Of a DNA stretch of 64,000 nt, positions 26,589 to 35,303 are shown piece by piece (position 1 is the stretch's first letter; each line of letters begins with the position of its first letter). Below the pieces are notes generated by a model. The model ran no database searches, was not told the origin of the DNA, and saw only the letters and a program-made list of their open reading frames with translations. Origin of the DNA: Micromonospora sp. WMMD1082 (GTDB taxonomy: Bacteria; Actinomycetota; Actinomycetes; Mycobacteriales; Micromonosporaceae). A program made the translations under genes and the position numbers. The stretch is from the NCBI RefSeq assembly GCF_029626175.1, contig NZ_JARUBM010000002.1, positions 2,683,001 to 2,747,000 of the forward strand, given 5' to 3'.

Positions 26589-28385
26589 GTGAGTTACCGG
26601 GACTGGGTACGCGAAGAGGACGGCCCGCGCGAGCGGCGGCCGGCCTCCTCGTGGGCCGAGCCCGCCGAACGCTCACCGGCCGAGCGAGCCGAGCGATACG
26701 ACTCGGCGGTCGAGCGTTACCGCACCCCGAGCCGCCGGCGGGCGATCGAGCGCGGCCAGGAGGAGCCGGCCGAGCCCTACCTGCCGCGCTGGGCGCTGGA
26801 GTCGGGCGTGAGCAGTGTCGACGGCGGCGGCCGGCACGCCGCGCCGGACGACGATGACGCCGCCGACCGGCCGGGCTACGGCGACAGCGGTTGGCGCTCG
26901 GCCGAGCCCTCCCGGAGCGGCCGGAGCCGGCGGTCCACCGAGGCAGGATGGCGGGACGCGACGCCACGCGACGCACCACCACGCGACGCACCACCGCGCC
27001 CTGCACTGCCGCGCGGGGCCGCGCCGCGCCCCGCACTGCCGCGCGCGGCCGCGCCGTCGCCCGCCGTGGCACCGGAGTCCGACCACACCCGGGAGTGGAC
27101 CATCGACCGCCCACAGGCCGAGGGGTACCTCGGCGGTCGCGGTCAGGGGTACGTCGGCAGCCGCCGGGCCGAGGAGGACGAGCCGGTCTCGGGGGTGACG
27201 CCGCAGAGTCGTCCCCGCCGGGCGCCGTCGCGTCAACGCCAGGTGGCCTGGTCGGGGCTGGAGGAGGAAGGCCAGCAGACGCCCGACTCCGCGCCGACCA
27301 CCGACGACCCTCCGCCCCGGCGCCGACGGCGTGCGGTGGAGTCCGCACCCGGACCGGCGGTGGACCCCTGGGAGCGGCCGGCGGAACCCCGGAAGCGGGC
27401 GGCGGAGCCGTGGGAGGGCAGCGCGAGGCCCGAGCCGGAGCGGCCCGCGGTGGATCCGTGGGACGCCTCCGGCCTGCACGCCTGGCAGCAGCCCGCCGGC
27501 CTGGATCGCCGCGCCGAGGCCGGGGCGGCCGATCCCTGGGACGTCGACAGCACGAGCCAGTGGCTTCAGTCCGCCGCGACGGACCAGTGGCTTCAGCCCG
27601 ACAGCACCGGCCAGTGGGACCGCGACGCCGAGGTGGACCGGCGCGAGCGGCAGCGGGGCCCGACCCGGTGGGACGACTACTCCGAACCGGACCGGTGGGA
27701 CCGTACGCTGCCACCCCGGTCGGGTGCGGCGCCCGGAGTTCCGCGGCAGTCCCGGCCGGCGCGGCCCGAACCGCAGCCGCCTCAGGAGGCATTCTGGCCG
27801 GGTACCCGGTTGGCGGGTGACGATCCGCGCTGGGTCGGTGCGCCCGCGTCGGCGCCCCGGTCGCCGGTGGTCGGCTACACGGCACCGCGTCCACGCCCAC
27901 GCCCGACCCCCCGGCAGCGGCCCGCCCCGGCTCCGCCGGCTCGCCCGGTCGGCATCGCGGCGGTACGGCGGCGGATCGAGTCGGTTGGCACCGCCGGCTG
28001 GAATCGTCGGCTGGAAGACGACCTGCTCGATCCCGATCCGGGTGGTCCCTGGTTGCCGCTGCTCTACACGGCGGCCTGCTATGTCCTACCGGCGCTGGTG
28101 ATCTTCGTCTGGCTGCTGACCCTCGACGGAACGCCGCCCGTCGGCTGCGTGACCGACATCAGTGGCGGCGGCTGCGACTCACCTCGGGCGCGCGCGTTCG
28201 GTGCGCTGGTGGGAAGCCTGCCGCGGTTGGGGTTGGCGCTGGCCACCAGCCTGGTGATCGCGATACTGCTCCGGCGGGTGGGTACGACGTGGCGCTCGAC
28301 CACGGTGGGGCTGGCCGCCGCAGTGGTCGGTGGCGGGCTCTCCACCGTGATCATCAGCGCGGTGACCGGTCAGGCCCTCGGGTGA
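26589..28385 (+). CDS. Large disordered protein with C-terminal membrane domain
   Basis: The 598-residue protein starts GTG (MSYRDWVREEDGP). Residues 1-~465 are low complexity: charged, Pro/Arg-rich, with repeats such as ATPRDAPPRDAPPR and recurring DPWD/DPWE and QWLQ motifs. From ~485 there are three hydrophobic segments (LLYTAACYVLPALVIFVWLLTL, LALATSLVIAILL and TTVGLAAAVVGGGLSTVI) with a Cys-containing loop (GCVTDISGGGCDS). No family is recognised. The ribosome site is unclear. Position between dnaB and rplI is conserved in related genomes, as far as I recall. Confidence 0.7.
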   Translation: MSYRDWVREEDGPRERRPASSWAEPAERSPAERAERYDSAVERYRTPSRRRAIERGQEEPAEPYLPRWALESGVSSVDGGGRHAAPDDDDAADRPGYGDSGWRSAEPSRSGRSRRSTEAGWRDATPRDAPPRDAPPRPALPRGAAPRPALPRAAAPSPAVAPESDHTREWTIDRPQAEGYLGGRGQGYVGSRRAEEDEPVSGVTPQSRPRRAPSRQRQVAWSGLEEEGQQTPDSAPTTDDPPPRRRRRAVESAPGPAVDPWERPAEPRKRAAEPWEGSARPEPERPAVDPWDASGLHAWQQPAGLDRRAEAGAADPWDVDSTSQWLQSAATDQWLQPDSTGQWDRDAEVDRRERQRGPTRWDDYSEPDRWDRTLPPRSGAAPGVPRQSRPARPEPQPPQEAFWPGTRLAGDDPRWVGAPASAPRSPVVGYTAPRPRPRPTPRQRPAPAPPARPVGIAAVRRRIESVGTAGWNRRLEDDLLDPDPGGPWLPLLYTAACYVLPALVIFVWLLTLDGTPPVGCVTDISGGGCDSPRARAFGALVGSLPRLGLALATSLVIAILLRRVGTTWRSTTVGLAAAVVGGGLSTVIISAVTGQALG

Positions 28386-28401
28386 CGGGCGGCGAACGCC
28401 G

Positions 28402-28434
28402 CAGGGCCCGCACCGATGGACGGTGCGGGCCCTG
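28402..28434. terminator. Bidirectional terminator at the end of the rplI operon
   Basis: A perfect 14-bp stem (28402-28415 and 28421-28434) with a five-base loop sits between convergent genes, 17 nt after the stop of each. Confidence 0.8.
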
Positions 28435-28451
28435 AATGTTGTCGGCTGGGC

Positions 28452-28898
28452 TCAGCCCTGCACGACGTTGAGTTGGAACGAGGCGGTCACCTCGGGGTGC
28501 AGCTTGATCCGCACCGGATGCGACCCGATCGACTTGATGTGACCGGACAGTTCCAGCCGACGCCGGTCGAGCGCCGGACCGCCGGCCGCCTTGACGGCGT
28601 CGACGATCTCGGACGGGGTGACCGAGCCGAAGAGCCGGCCGCCATCACCGGCACGGGCCTTCAGGTTCACCTTGAGACCTTCGAGCTGGGCCTTCACCTC
28701 GTTGGCGTGGCCGAGATCGCGGATCTCGCGGGCCGAGCGGGCCCGCTTGATGAGAGTGACCTGCTTCTCCGCGCCCTTGGTCCAGACGATCGCGAAGCCC
28801 TGCGGAAGCAGGTAGTTACGGCCGTAGCCGTTCTTGACCTCCACGATGTCGCCCGGGGCACCGAGCCCGGACACCTCCTGAGTCAGGATGATCTTCAT
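28452..28898 (-). CDS. rplI: 50S ribosomal protein L9
   Basis: The 148-residue protein has [34 protein letters not shown], the L9 N-domain with its rRNA-binding G-Y-(G/A)-R-N-(Y/F)-L motif, then the long connecting helix and the C-domain. It is the last gene of rpsF-ssb-rpsR-rplI, 14 nt after rpsR, and a GGAGG tract precedes the ATG. Confidence 0.97.
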   Translation of the reverse strand: MKIILTQEVSGLGAPGDIVEVKNGYGRNYLLPQGFAIVWTKGAEKQVTLIKRARSAREIRDLGHANEVKAQLEGLKVNLKARAGDGGRLFGSVTPSEIVDAVKAAGGPALDRRRLELSGHIKSIGSHPVRIKLHPEVTASFQLNVVQG

Positions 28899-28912
28899 GT
28901 CGGCGCCTCCTC

Positions 28913-29152
28913 TCAGCGGGCCGTCGCGGTGTACGGCAGGAGCGCCATCTCACGGGCGTTCTTGACCGCACGGGCGATCTGCCGCTGCTGCTGCGAGGTA
29001 ACGCCGGTCACCCGCCGAGCGCGGATCTTGCCGCGGTCGGAGATGAACTTGCGCAGCAGCGCGGTGTCCTTGTAATCGATGTAGGTGATCCCGTCCTTGT
29101 CGAGCGGGTTCACCTTCTTCTTCGGCTTGCGCAGTGCCGCAGCCTTCGCCAT
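28913..29152 (-). CDS. rpsR: 30S ribosomal protein S18
   Basis: The 79-residue protein has [22 protein letters not shown] and [29 protein letters not shown], the S18 core. Start ATG 29152 is preceded by AGGAG at about 8 nt. S18 binds S6 on the small-subunit platform. No CxxC zinc motif is present, so it is the non-zinc form. Confidence 0.97.
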   Translation of the reverse strand: MAKAAALRKPKKKVNPLDKDGITYIDYKDTALLRKFISDRGKIRARRVTGVTSQQQRQIARAVKNAREMALLPYTATAR

Positions 29153-29193
29153 TGCTCTTGCTCCTGGTTTACGATCACGGGCGCTCGGCGCCA

Positions 29194-29712
29194 TTAGAAC
29201 GGGGGCTCCTCGTCAAAGTTGCCGCCACCCGAACGTGCGGGGGCCGGCGCGGCCGAAGCCCAGGGGTCGTCGAAGTTGCCTCCGCCGCCGCCCTGGCCAC
29301 CACCGCCACCGCTGCCGCTGCCGAAGCCGCCGCCACCGCCGCCGGAACGGGACATCTTCTGCACCTTCGCCGTGGCGTAGCGCAGCGATGGGCCGATCTC
29401 GTCGACCTCCAGCTCGATGACGGTGCGCTTCTCGCCCTCGCGGGTCTCGTAGGACCGCTGACGCAGCCGACCCGAGACGATCACACGGGCACCGCGCTGC
29501 AGCGACTCCGCCACGTGCTCCGCGGCCTGCCGCCAGACGGTGCACGAGAGGAACAGCGGCTCGCCGTCCTTCCACTCACCGGACTGCCGGTCCATGAACC
29601 GGGGCGTCGAGGCGACCCGGAACTTGGCGACCGCGGCCCCGGAGGGGGTGAACCGCAACTCGGGGTCATCGGTCAGGTTACCGATGACCGTGATGGTGGT
29701 GTCTCCTGCCAT
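29194..29712 (-). CDS. ssb: Single-stranded DNA-binding protein
   Basis: The 172-residue protein has an OB fold ([28 protein letters not shown], then [15 protein letters not shown]) followed by a Gly-rich linker with runs of glycine. It ends in a short acidic tail, EEPPF, the motif that recruits repair and replication partners. ATG 29712 has GAGGAG at about 7 nt. Co-transcription with rpsF, rpsR and rplI is standard in actinobacteria. Confidence 0.96.
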   Translation of the reverse strand: MAGDTTITVIGNLTDDPELRFTPSGAAVAKFRVASTPRFMDRQSGEWKDGEPLFLSCTVWRQAAEHVAESLQRGARVIVSGRLRQRSYETREGEKRTVIELEVDEIGPSLRYATAKVQKMSRSGGGGGGFGSGSGGGGGQGGGGGNFDDPWASAAPAPARSGGGNFDEEPPF

Positions 29713-29808
29713 GACCAACTCCTCGCGCACTCATCCGTTCCGCCGTACAGGTTCTCAGAACCCTCCGACAGCAGCGGTGAGGCTGATCCGGGTGGGCGGG
29801 GTGGATTG

Positions 29809-30099
29809 CTAGCGCATCTCCGGTCGGATGACCTTCGTACGCAGCACGGACTCGTTGAGCCGCAGCTGGCGGTCCAGCTCGGCCACCGCCTCCGGCGTCG
29901 CCTGGAGGTCGATGACGGCGTAGATGCCCTCGGCCTTCTTGTTGATCTCGTACGCGAGGCGCCGGCGGCCCCACACGTCGGTCTTCTCCACCGAGCCACC
30001 CGCGGTCCTGATCACGTTCAGGTACGTGTCGAGCGACGGGGCGACGGTGCGCTCCTCGAGGCTGGAGTCGAGGATCACCATGATCTCGTAATGACGCAA
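29809..30099 (-). CDS. rpsF: 30S ribosomal protein S6, TTG start
   Basis: The 96-residue protein has [37 protein letters not shown] and the end VIRPEMR. The first codon is TTG, preceded by the near-perfect ribosome site AGGAGGTGA at 7 nt; no ATG or GTG in this frame fits the conserved N-terminus. It heads the rpsF-ssb-rpsR-rplI operon. Confidence 0.96.
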   Translation of the reverse strand: MRHYEIMVILDSSLEERTVAPSLDTYLNVIRTAGGSVEKTDVWGRRRLAYEINKKAEGIYAVIDLQATPEAVAELDRQLRLNESVLRTKVIRPEMR

Positions 30100-30127
30100 G
30101 ACGTGCTCACCTCCTGTGGGCTAAGCG

Positions 30128-30146
30128 GCCACGGTCCTTCCGTGGC
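30128..30146 (-). promoter_or_regulatory. Leader hairpin upstream of rpsF
   Basis: A 7-bp stem (30128-30134 with 30140-30146) with a five-base loop lies 28 nt before the rpsF start. S6-S18 complexes bind leader hairpins of rpsF in several bacteria; whether this is such a site is a guess. Confidence 0.3.
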
Positions 30147-30590
30147 AGGAGGTCGTGCGTCGTGGCCCGTCCCGATCCGGGGGAACCCGGTCGGCGACGG
30201 ACAACCGGACCAGGATACCCGGCCCGGACGATCACCATCACCGAGGTGACGGGCACCGCGAACCGGGGGCCCGACCGACGTCGCTGTCGGCCCGGACCCC
30301 CGGCTACGTGACCGCGGGGCGCCCCATCCGCATTCCTTGGGTGGGACCTGGGGAGGAACGACCACACCGATGAGGTTGGACCGGAGACGCCCCGCGGAGC
30401 TTTATCACGTTGTTACCTGACGTTATCCCGGAAGCATGCCCTTCAGAGGGCAAATCCTGGAATTACCGACATTTTCCTCTGGAATCCGGTCGGCGGCGCG
30501 CCGGCCGGATCTATCGGGATCAACGACTCCCGTCAGCGGCGGTGACGCGACCGGACGGCGGGCGTCGCCGCGGGCGTCGGGGGCGGGACG
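30147..30590. other. Intergenic region between rpsF and endonuclease IV-like gene
   Basis: Apart from the rpsF leader and a short hairpin near 30438-30451, nothing convincing is seen. An open frame from 30436 runs into the next gene but has no coding character before ATG 30604. Promoters of both divergent units must lie here. Confidence 0.4.
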
Positions 30591-30596
30591 TAGGCT
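30591..30596 (+). promoter_or_regulatory. -10 box (TAGGCT) of the endonuclease IV-like gene
   Basis: TAGGCT ends 7 nt before ATG 30604, ideal for leaderless transcription, and no ribosome site is visible. Confidence 0.5.
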
Positions 30597-30603
30597 CCCC
30601 TGC

Positions 30604-31395
30604 ATGCGTATCGGAGCCCACGTCGATCCGGCCGACCCGCTGGCGGAGGCGACCGCCCGGTCGGCAGACGCCGCGCAGTTCTTCCTCTCCGACCCACAGG
30701 GTTGGCGGGCGCCGACGCCCCGCGCGGACGCGGAAACGCTGCGCACGGCCGGTGTCGACGTCTACGTGCACGCGCCGTACGTCATCAATGTCGCGACCGG
30801 TAACAACCGCATCCGGATTCCCAGCCGCAAGCTGCTGCTCGCGCACGCGAAGGCCGCCGCGGCGATCGGCGCCCGGGGCCTGGTGGTGCACGGCGGGCAC
30901 GTCAACGCCGGCGACGACCCGGCCACCGGGTTCGACAACTGGCGCAAGGCCCTGGCGTACGCCGCGGAGTCGGGCGGCTTCGGGCTGCCTGTGCTGATCG
31001 AGAACACCGCCGGTGGCGAGAATGCCTGCGCCCGACGGCTGGATGCGCTGGCCCGCCTCTGGGACGCCGTCGGCGACCACGAGGTCGGTTTCTGCCTCGA
31101 CACCTGCCATGCCCACGCCGGCGGGGAAGAGCTCCTCGGCCTGGTCGACCGGGTGAAGGCGATCACCGGGCGGATCGACCTGGTGCACGCCAACAACTCG
31201 AAGGACGGGTTCGACTCGGGTCGGGATCGCCACGACAACCTGCGCGGCGGCACCATCGACCCGGACCTCCTGGTCGCGGTGATCCGCGCGGCGGGCGCTC
31301 CGGTCATCGTCGAGACGCCGGGCGGTGCCGAGGGGCAGGGCGGCGACATCGCCTTCCTGCGCGGGCAGCTCGATGCGGAGACGTCGACGCGATGA
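30604..31395 (+). CDS. nfo: Endonuclease IV-like AP endonuclease (TIM barrel)
   Basis: This 263-residue member of the AP endonuclease family 2 is likely to cleave DNA at abasic sites using three zinc ions. It shows [68 protein letters not shown] and IVETPGG, which supply the His/Glu/Asp metal ligands in order. It is coupled to the next gene by ATGA. The symbol follows the family; sugar-isomerase homologues share the fold but not this full ligand set. Confidence 0.85.
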   Translation: MRIGAHVDPADPLAEATARSADAAQFFLSDPQGWRAPTPRADAETLRTAGVDVYVHAPYVINVATGNNRIRIPSRKLLLAHAKAAAAIGARGLVVHGGHVNAGDDPATGFDNWRKALAYAAESGGFGLPVLIENTAGGENACARRLDALARLWDAVGDHEVGFCLDTCHAHAGGEELLGLVDRVKAITGRIDLVHANNSKDGFDSGRDRHDNLRGGTIDPDLLVAVIRAAGAPVIVETPGGAEGQGGDIAFLRGQLDAETSTR

Positions 31396-33581
31396 CCACG
31401 GACCAGTCCGCTCCCGGCGGTTCCCGGCCGACCTCGCGCGAAAGCTGGGCCGCCGGCGGGCCGACACTCGACGATACGAAGGCCGACGACACCGACCCGA
31501 CGACCGGCCGTGACGCGGCCGGCGAGACCGGTGCGAGCGCCGCCGACCCGGACGCCCCGGACCAGAGCGGCGGCCCCGACTCCCTCCCCAGCAGCGCCGG
31601 CAACGACGCCCCGCACGACGGCTCCGACATCCCATCCAGGAGCCGCGGCGCGGATGCTCCCCGCAACGGCACCAGCAACGACAGGGCTGTCCCCGACAAG
31701 GCCGCCGGCAAGGAGGACGAGGGCGACAAGGCCGCCGGCAGCGACGAGGGCGGCGAGGACCGGGACGCAAGCGGCGCCGGTGGCAACCGGGACGCCGTCC
31801 CGGCCAAGGGCGACCGGTGGGCCGCCTTCGGGCCCGCCCCCGCGCCGGTGCCGACCTGGTACGGGCGGTGGGGCCGTCGGCTCGGCCGGCTCCTGATCCA
31901 TGAGTGGACGCTGGCCGCCGTCGCCTCGCTGGCGCTGGCCGTGCTGATGACCTGGCCGACGCTGCGCTACCCGTCGCACACGTTGCCACAGGACTACTGG
32001 GATCCGAGCCTGCAGGCCTGGCAGATGGCCTGGTCCGGGCACATCCTGCTGACCGACCCGGCCCAGCTGTGGCACGCCAACGCGTTCTTCCCCGCACGGT
32101 GGAGCTTCGCCTTCTCCGACACCCTGCTCGGGTACGCGCCGGCCGGCATGATCGGCAGCGGTCCCGAGCACGCCATCCTCCGCTACAACATCATGTTCGT
32201 GCTGGCGCACGCGCTCGCCACCTTCGGCGCGTACGTGCTGGCCCGGCAGCTCGGTGCGGGCCGGATCGGGTCCGCGGTGGCCGGTGTCGCCTACACCTAC
32301 GCGCCCTGGCTGCTGGCCCAGGCCGGCCACCTGCACGTGGTCTCCAACGGCGGCATCCCGCTGGCGCTGGCCATGCTGGCCCGGGGGCACGGCTGGTCGC
32401 TGCGGCACGGCTACCGACCCGAGCGCCGGCACGAGGGCTGGGTGTACGCCGGCTGGCTGGTGGCCGCCTGGCAGTTGAGCCTCGGCTTCGGCATCGGCCT
32501 GCCGTTCGCGTACGTGCTCGCCGGCACGGTGCTGGTGGCCGTCGCCATCTGGTTCGCGAAGCGGATCATCTGGCGGCTCCGGCGACCCTTCGGCTCGCGG
32601 TTGTTCGTCGCCAACCTGATCGGCGGGTTGATCTTCGCCGGAGTGGGCATCCTGCTGGCCATCCCGTACTTCACCGTGGCACAACTGCACCCGCACGCGG
32701 AGCGGACGATCGGCGACATCGCCGTCTTCTCGCCGCCCGCCAGCGGCTTCGTCACCGCCCCCGCCGAGTCCCTCCTCTGGGGCGGTCTGCACGAGGGCGC
32801 CCGTTCGATACTGCCCTGGCATCCGGAGATGACGCTGCTGCCCGGTTTCGTGCTCTACGCACTGGCCGCCGGCGGGCTGTTCTTCTCCATCTGGACGGTT
32901 CGCCAGCGCCTGCTGCTGCTCGCCGGTGTGCTGGTGGCGATGATCCTGTCGATGGGCACCGAGTTCCTCGGCGGCCGCTACACCTACGTACCGCTCTTCG
33001 ATCACCTGCCCGGCTGGAGCGGCATCCGTACGCCCGGCCGGTTGATGCTCTGGGCCACGCTGCTGCTCGGGCTGCTCGCGGCGGGCGCGGTCAGTGCGTA
33101 CGCGCAGCGGGTCCGGGAGATCTCCGCCGAGCGGATCCCCTCCTGGCCGAGCCCGTGGCTGCGCCTGGCAACGCTGGTGCCGCTGCTGCTGGTCATCGCC
33201 GAGGGCACCAACGCCACGCCACATCCGGTGGTGCCACGGCAACCGGCCGCGATGCGGTCGGTCGACGGTCCGCTGCTCGTGCTGCCCAGCGGGCAGAACA
33301 ATGACCAGCCGGTGATGCTCTGGTCAACCAGCCGGTTCCAGGACGTCGTCAACGGCGGCAGCGGCTTCACGCCGCGCCAACTCGCCGACGTACGCCGGGT
33401 CACCATGGCCTTTCCCGATCAGACCAGCGTCGACTACCTGCGCACCCTCGGCGTGCGCGAGGTGCTGGTGTTGCGGGGCCGGATCGCCGGCACGCCGTGG
33501 GAGGTCAGCGTCGACGCGCCGGTGGACGGGCTGGGCATCACCCGCGAGGAGATCGACGGGGTCGTCGTGTTCCGCCTCTGA
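31392..33581 (+). CDS. Large polytopic membrane protein, glycosyltransferase-like
   Basis: The 729-residue protein has a disordered N-terminal ~150 residues rich in Asp, Gly, Ser and Ala, then about ten to eleven membrane segments (from [15 protein letters not shown]). The extracytoplasmic first loop holds [14 protein letters not shown], a D-x-x-x-x-x-W pattern reminiscent of GT-C enzymes. Later come [12 protein letters not shown] and a soluble C-terminal part. Similar proteins are annotated as integral membrane or YfhO-like; activity is not established. It overlaps the previous stop by ATGA and is convergent with the GT87 gene. Confidence 0.7.
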   Translation: MTTDQSAPGGSRPTSRESWAAGGPTLDDTKADDTDPTTGRDAAGETGASAADPDAPDQSGGPDSLPSSAGNDAPHDGSDIPSRSRGADAPRNGTSNDRAVPDKAAGKEDEGDKAAGSDEGGEDRDASGAGGNRDAVPAKGDRWAAFGPAPAPVPTWYGRWGRRLGRLLIHEWTLAAVASLALAVLMTWPTLRYPSHTLPQDYWDPSLQAWQMAWSGHILLTDPAQLWHANAFFPARWSFAFSDTLLGYAPAGMIGSGPEHAILRYNIMFVLAHALATFGAYVLARQLGAGRIGSAVAGVAYTYAPWLLAQAGHLHVVSNGGIPLALAMLARGHGWSLRHGYRPERRHEGWVYAGWLVAAWQLSLGFGIGLPFAYVLAGTVLVAVAIWFAKRIIWRLRRPFGSRLFVANLIGGLIFAGVGILLAIPYFTVAQLHPHAERTIGDIAVFSPPASGFVTAPAESLLWGGLHEGARSILPWHPEMTLLPGFVLYALAAGGLFFSIWTVRQRLLLLAGVLVAMILSMGTEFLGGRYTYVPLFDHLPGWSGIRTPGRLMLWATLLLGLLAAGAVSAYAQRVREISAERIPSWPSPWLRLATLVPLLLVIAEGTNATPHPVVPRQPAAMRSVDGPLLVLPSGQNNDQPVMLWSTSRFQDVVNGGSGFTPRQLADVRRVTMAFPDQTSVDYLRTLGVREVLVLRGRIAGTPWEVSVDAPVDGLGITREEIDGVVVFRL

Positions 33582-33615
33582 ACCGGTTTGGGGTCTGCGG
33601 GGGATCGCACCCGGG

Positions 33616-35154
33616 TCAGGTGACGGTGGGGACAGGGGTCGGGGGCGGGGCGGCGGTGGGGCGGCGGGCACGTAGCCGGGCGAGCCAGGGCGCGTCGGGG
33701 GTGCCGTCGAGCAGGCCGCCGTCCGGGTCGTCGGCGTAGGTGCGGCGCACCGCGTCCCGCTCCGGGTTCAGGATCTCCTGTACGACCAGGACGACCAGCG
33801 CCACCACTGCGGCCAGACGCAGGCTCGCGGCCAGCACGAACACGCCCTCCGGAAAGACCGGCTGACCGGTCGACGCACCCAGCAGCTGGCCATAGAAGGC
33901 GACGAAGTAGCAGACCTCGGCCGCCTGCCAGACGAGGAACGCTCCCCACTTGGGCCGGGCGAGCACCACCAGCGGCAGCAGCCAGAGCACGAACTGCTGC
34001 GACCACACCTTGCTGAAGATCAGGAAAACGGCGACCACGAGGAAGGCGAGCTGGGCGAGCCGGGGCCGGCGCGGCGCCAGCAGCGCGAGCGCGCCGATAC
34101 CGAGGCAGGCCAGCCCGAACAGGGCGTACGACAGGTAGTTGAGGGTGGGAATGTTGGCGTCGAGCCACTGGAAGGGGCCCATGCTGGCGGGATCACCGAA
34201 CTTCCCGTCCAGGTAGCGGGTGATGTACCAGAGGGTGCCCCAGTCGATCGGCCGGTCGGTGTTCAGCTCGAAGAAGCGTTTCCAGTTCTCCCGGGACTCC
34301 AGCGGCAGCGCCACCGGCAGGTTCACCAGCACCACCGTCACCGCGGCCGTGACGATGGACAGGATGGCGGCGCGGATCCGGCCGGCGCGTATCGCCAGCA
34401 CCAGGATCGGCCCGAGGATGAACAACGGCCACATCTTCGCCGCCCCGCCGAGCCCGAGCAGCACCCCGGAGAGCGCGACCAGCGCGGTCCCCTTCCGGCC
34501 GGGCCCGGAGCGTGCCCAGGCCAGCAGGCCGAACGCGGCGAGCCCGATGGCGAGAAAGTCCCAGTTGACGGTGGCGGTGAGCAGCAGCGCGGGGGCGAGC
34601 GCGAAGAGGGCGGCATCCCACGGGCGCCGTCGACGCAGCGCCAGGATCACCGCCACGGTGGCCACCGCCAGCGCGCCGAGCACGAGCGCGTTGAGGTTGT
34701 AGAACCACTGCCCCTGGTTCATCCCGGGGTTCCCGTCGCCGGCCGCGTGCACCGGCAGCCCGAGCGCACCCATGAAGTACCCGGTCAGCACCGGATACTC
34801 CACCGGGTGGTCCAGGTAGGGCACCGCGCCCTCGTTGAGCCGCTCCGCGTAGTAGAGCGCCAGCACGTCGGTGTAGCAGAAGCGGGTGTACTGCTGGTTG
34901 TCCACCCATGCGCCATCCTGGCAGGGCGACTTCTGCACCCAGTGCAGGGCCAACGTCAGGCAGGTCAGCGCCAGGACGATCCGTACCGCCGTCCAGAACC
35001 GACGCTCCGCACCGGCGGGCCGGTCGCGGGCGACGGCGTGGTCGCCGAGCGGCCCGCCGATCAGCCCGGAGAGCCCCCGGACGAAGCCGTCGGAGCGGGA
35101 CGGGTGATCGGGGGCACCGGATTCATCGATGCCGGGCGTCGACTTCGTGCTCAT
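33616..35154 (-). CDS. GT87/DUF2029-family membrane glycosyltransferase
   Basis: This 512-residue polytopic protein has a cytoplasmic N-terminal tail and about eleven membrane segments. After the first helix comes CQDGAWVDNQQYTRFCYTDVLALYY, a loop with paired cysteines and acidic residues, then HPVEYPVLTGYFMGALGLP, the equivalent of the GT87 YPP region. A C-terminal cytoplasmic tail is Asp/Pro-rich. ATG 35154 follows AGGA at ~9 nt. It is likely a polyprenyl-phosphate sugar transferase of envelope glycans, located beside the PBP gene. Confidence 0.75.
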   Translation of the reverse strand: MSTKSTPGIDESGAPDHPSRSDGFVRGLSGLIGGPLGDHAVARDRPAGAERRFWTAVRIVLALTCLTLALHWVQKSPCQDGAWVDNQQYTRFCYTDVLALYYAERLNEGAVPYLDHPVEYPVLTGYFMGALGLPVHAAGDGNPGMNQGQWFYNLNALVLGALAVATVAVILALRRRRPWDAALFALAPALLLTATVNWDFLAIGLAAFGLLAWARSGPGRKGTALVALSGVLLGLGGAAKMWPLFILGPILVLAIRAGRIRAAILSIVTAAVTVVLVNLPVALPLESRENWKRFFELNTDRPIDWGTLWYITRYLDGKFGDPASMGPFQWLDANIPTLNYLSYALFGLACLGIGALALLAPRRPRLAQLAFLVVAVFLIFSKVWSQQFVLWLLPLVVLARPKWGAFLVWQAAEVCYFVAFYGQLLGASTGQPVFPEGVFVLAASLRLAAVVALVVLVVQEILNPERDAVRRTYADDPDGGLLDGTPDAPWLARLRARRPTAAPPPTPVPTVT

Positions 35155-35303
35155 GACCGTGCATCCTGCCGTATCCGATGACCGCGTTGAAGTCGAAACC
35201 ACCACCACGTCCCGGATCGCCTCCGGGCCGTCACGATCGCCCTACTCGACACGCCGACGGGCGGCCGGAGAGGTGTCCGGCCGCCCATCGGCGTCAGCGG
35301 GAG

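Noticed and set aside
30436..30603. N-terminal extension of the endonuclease IV-like protein
   Set aside because: The extension is low complexity and unlike the family, and ATG 30604 matches the conserved N-terminus with an ideally placed -10 box.
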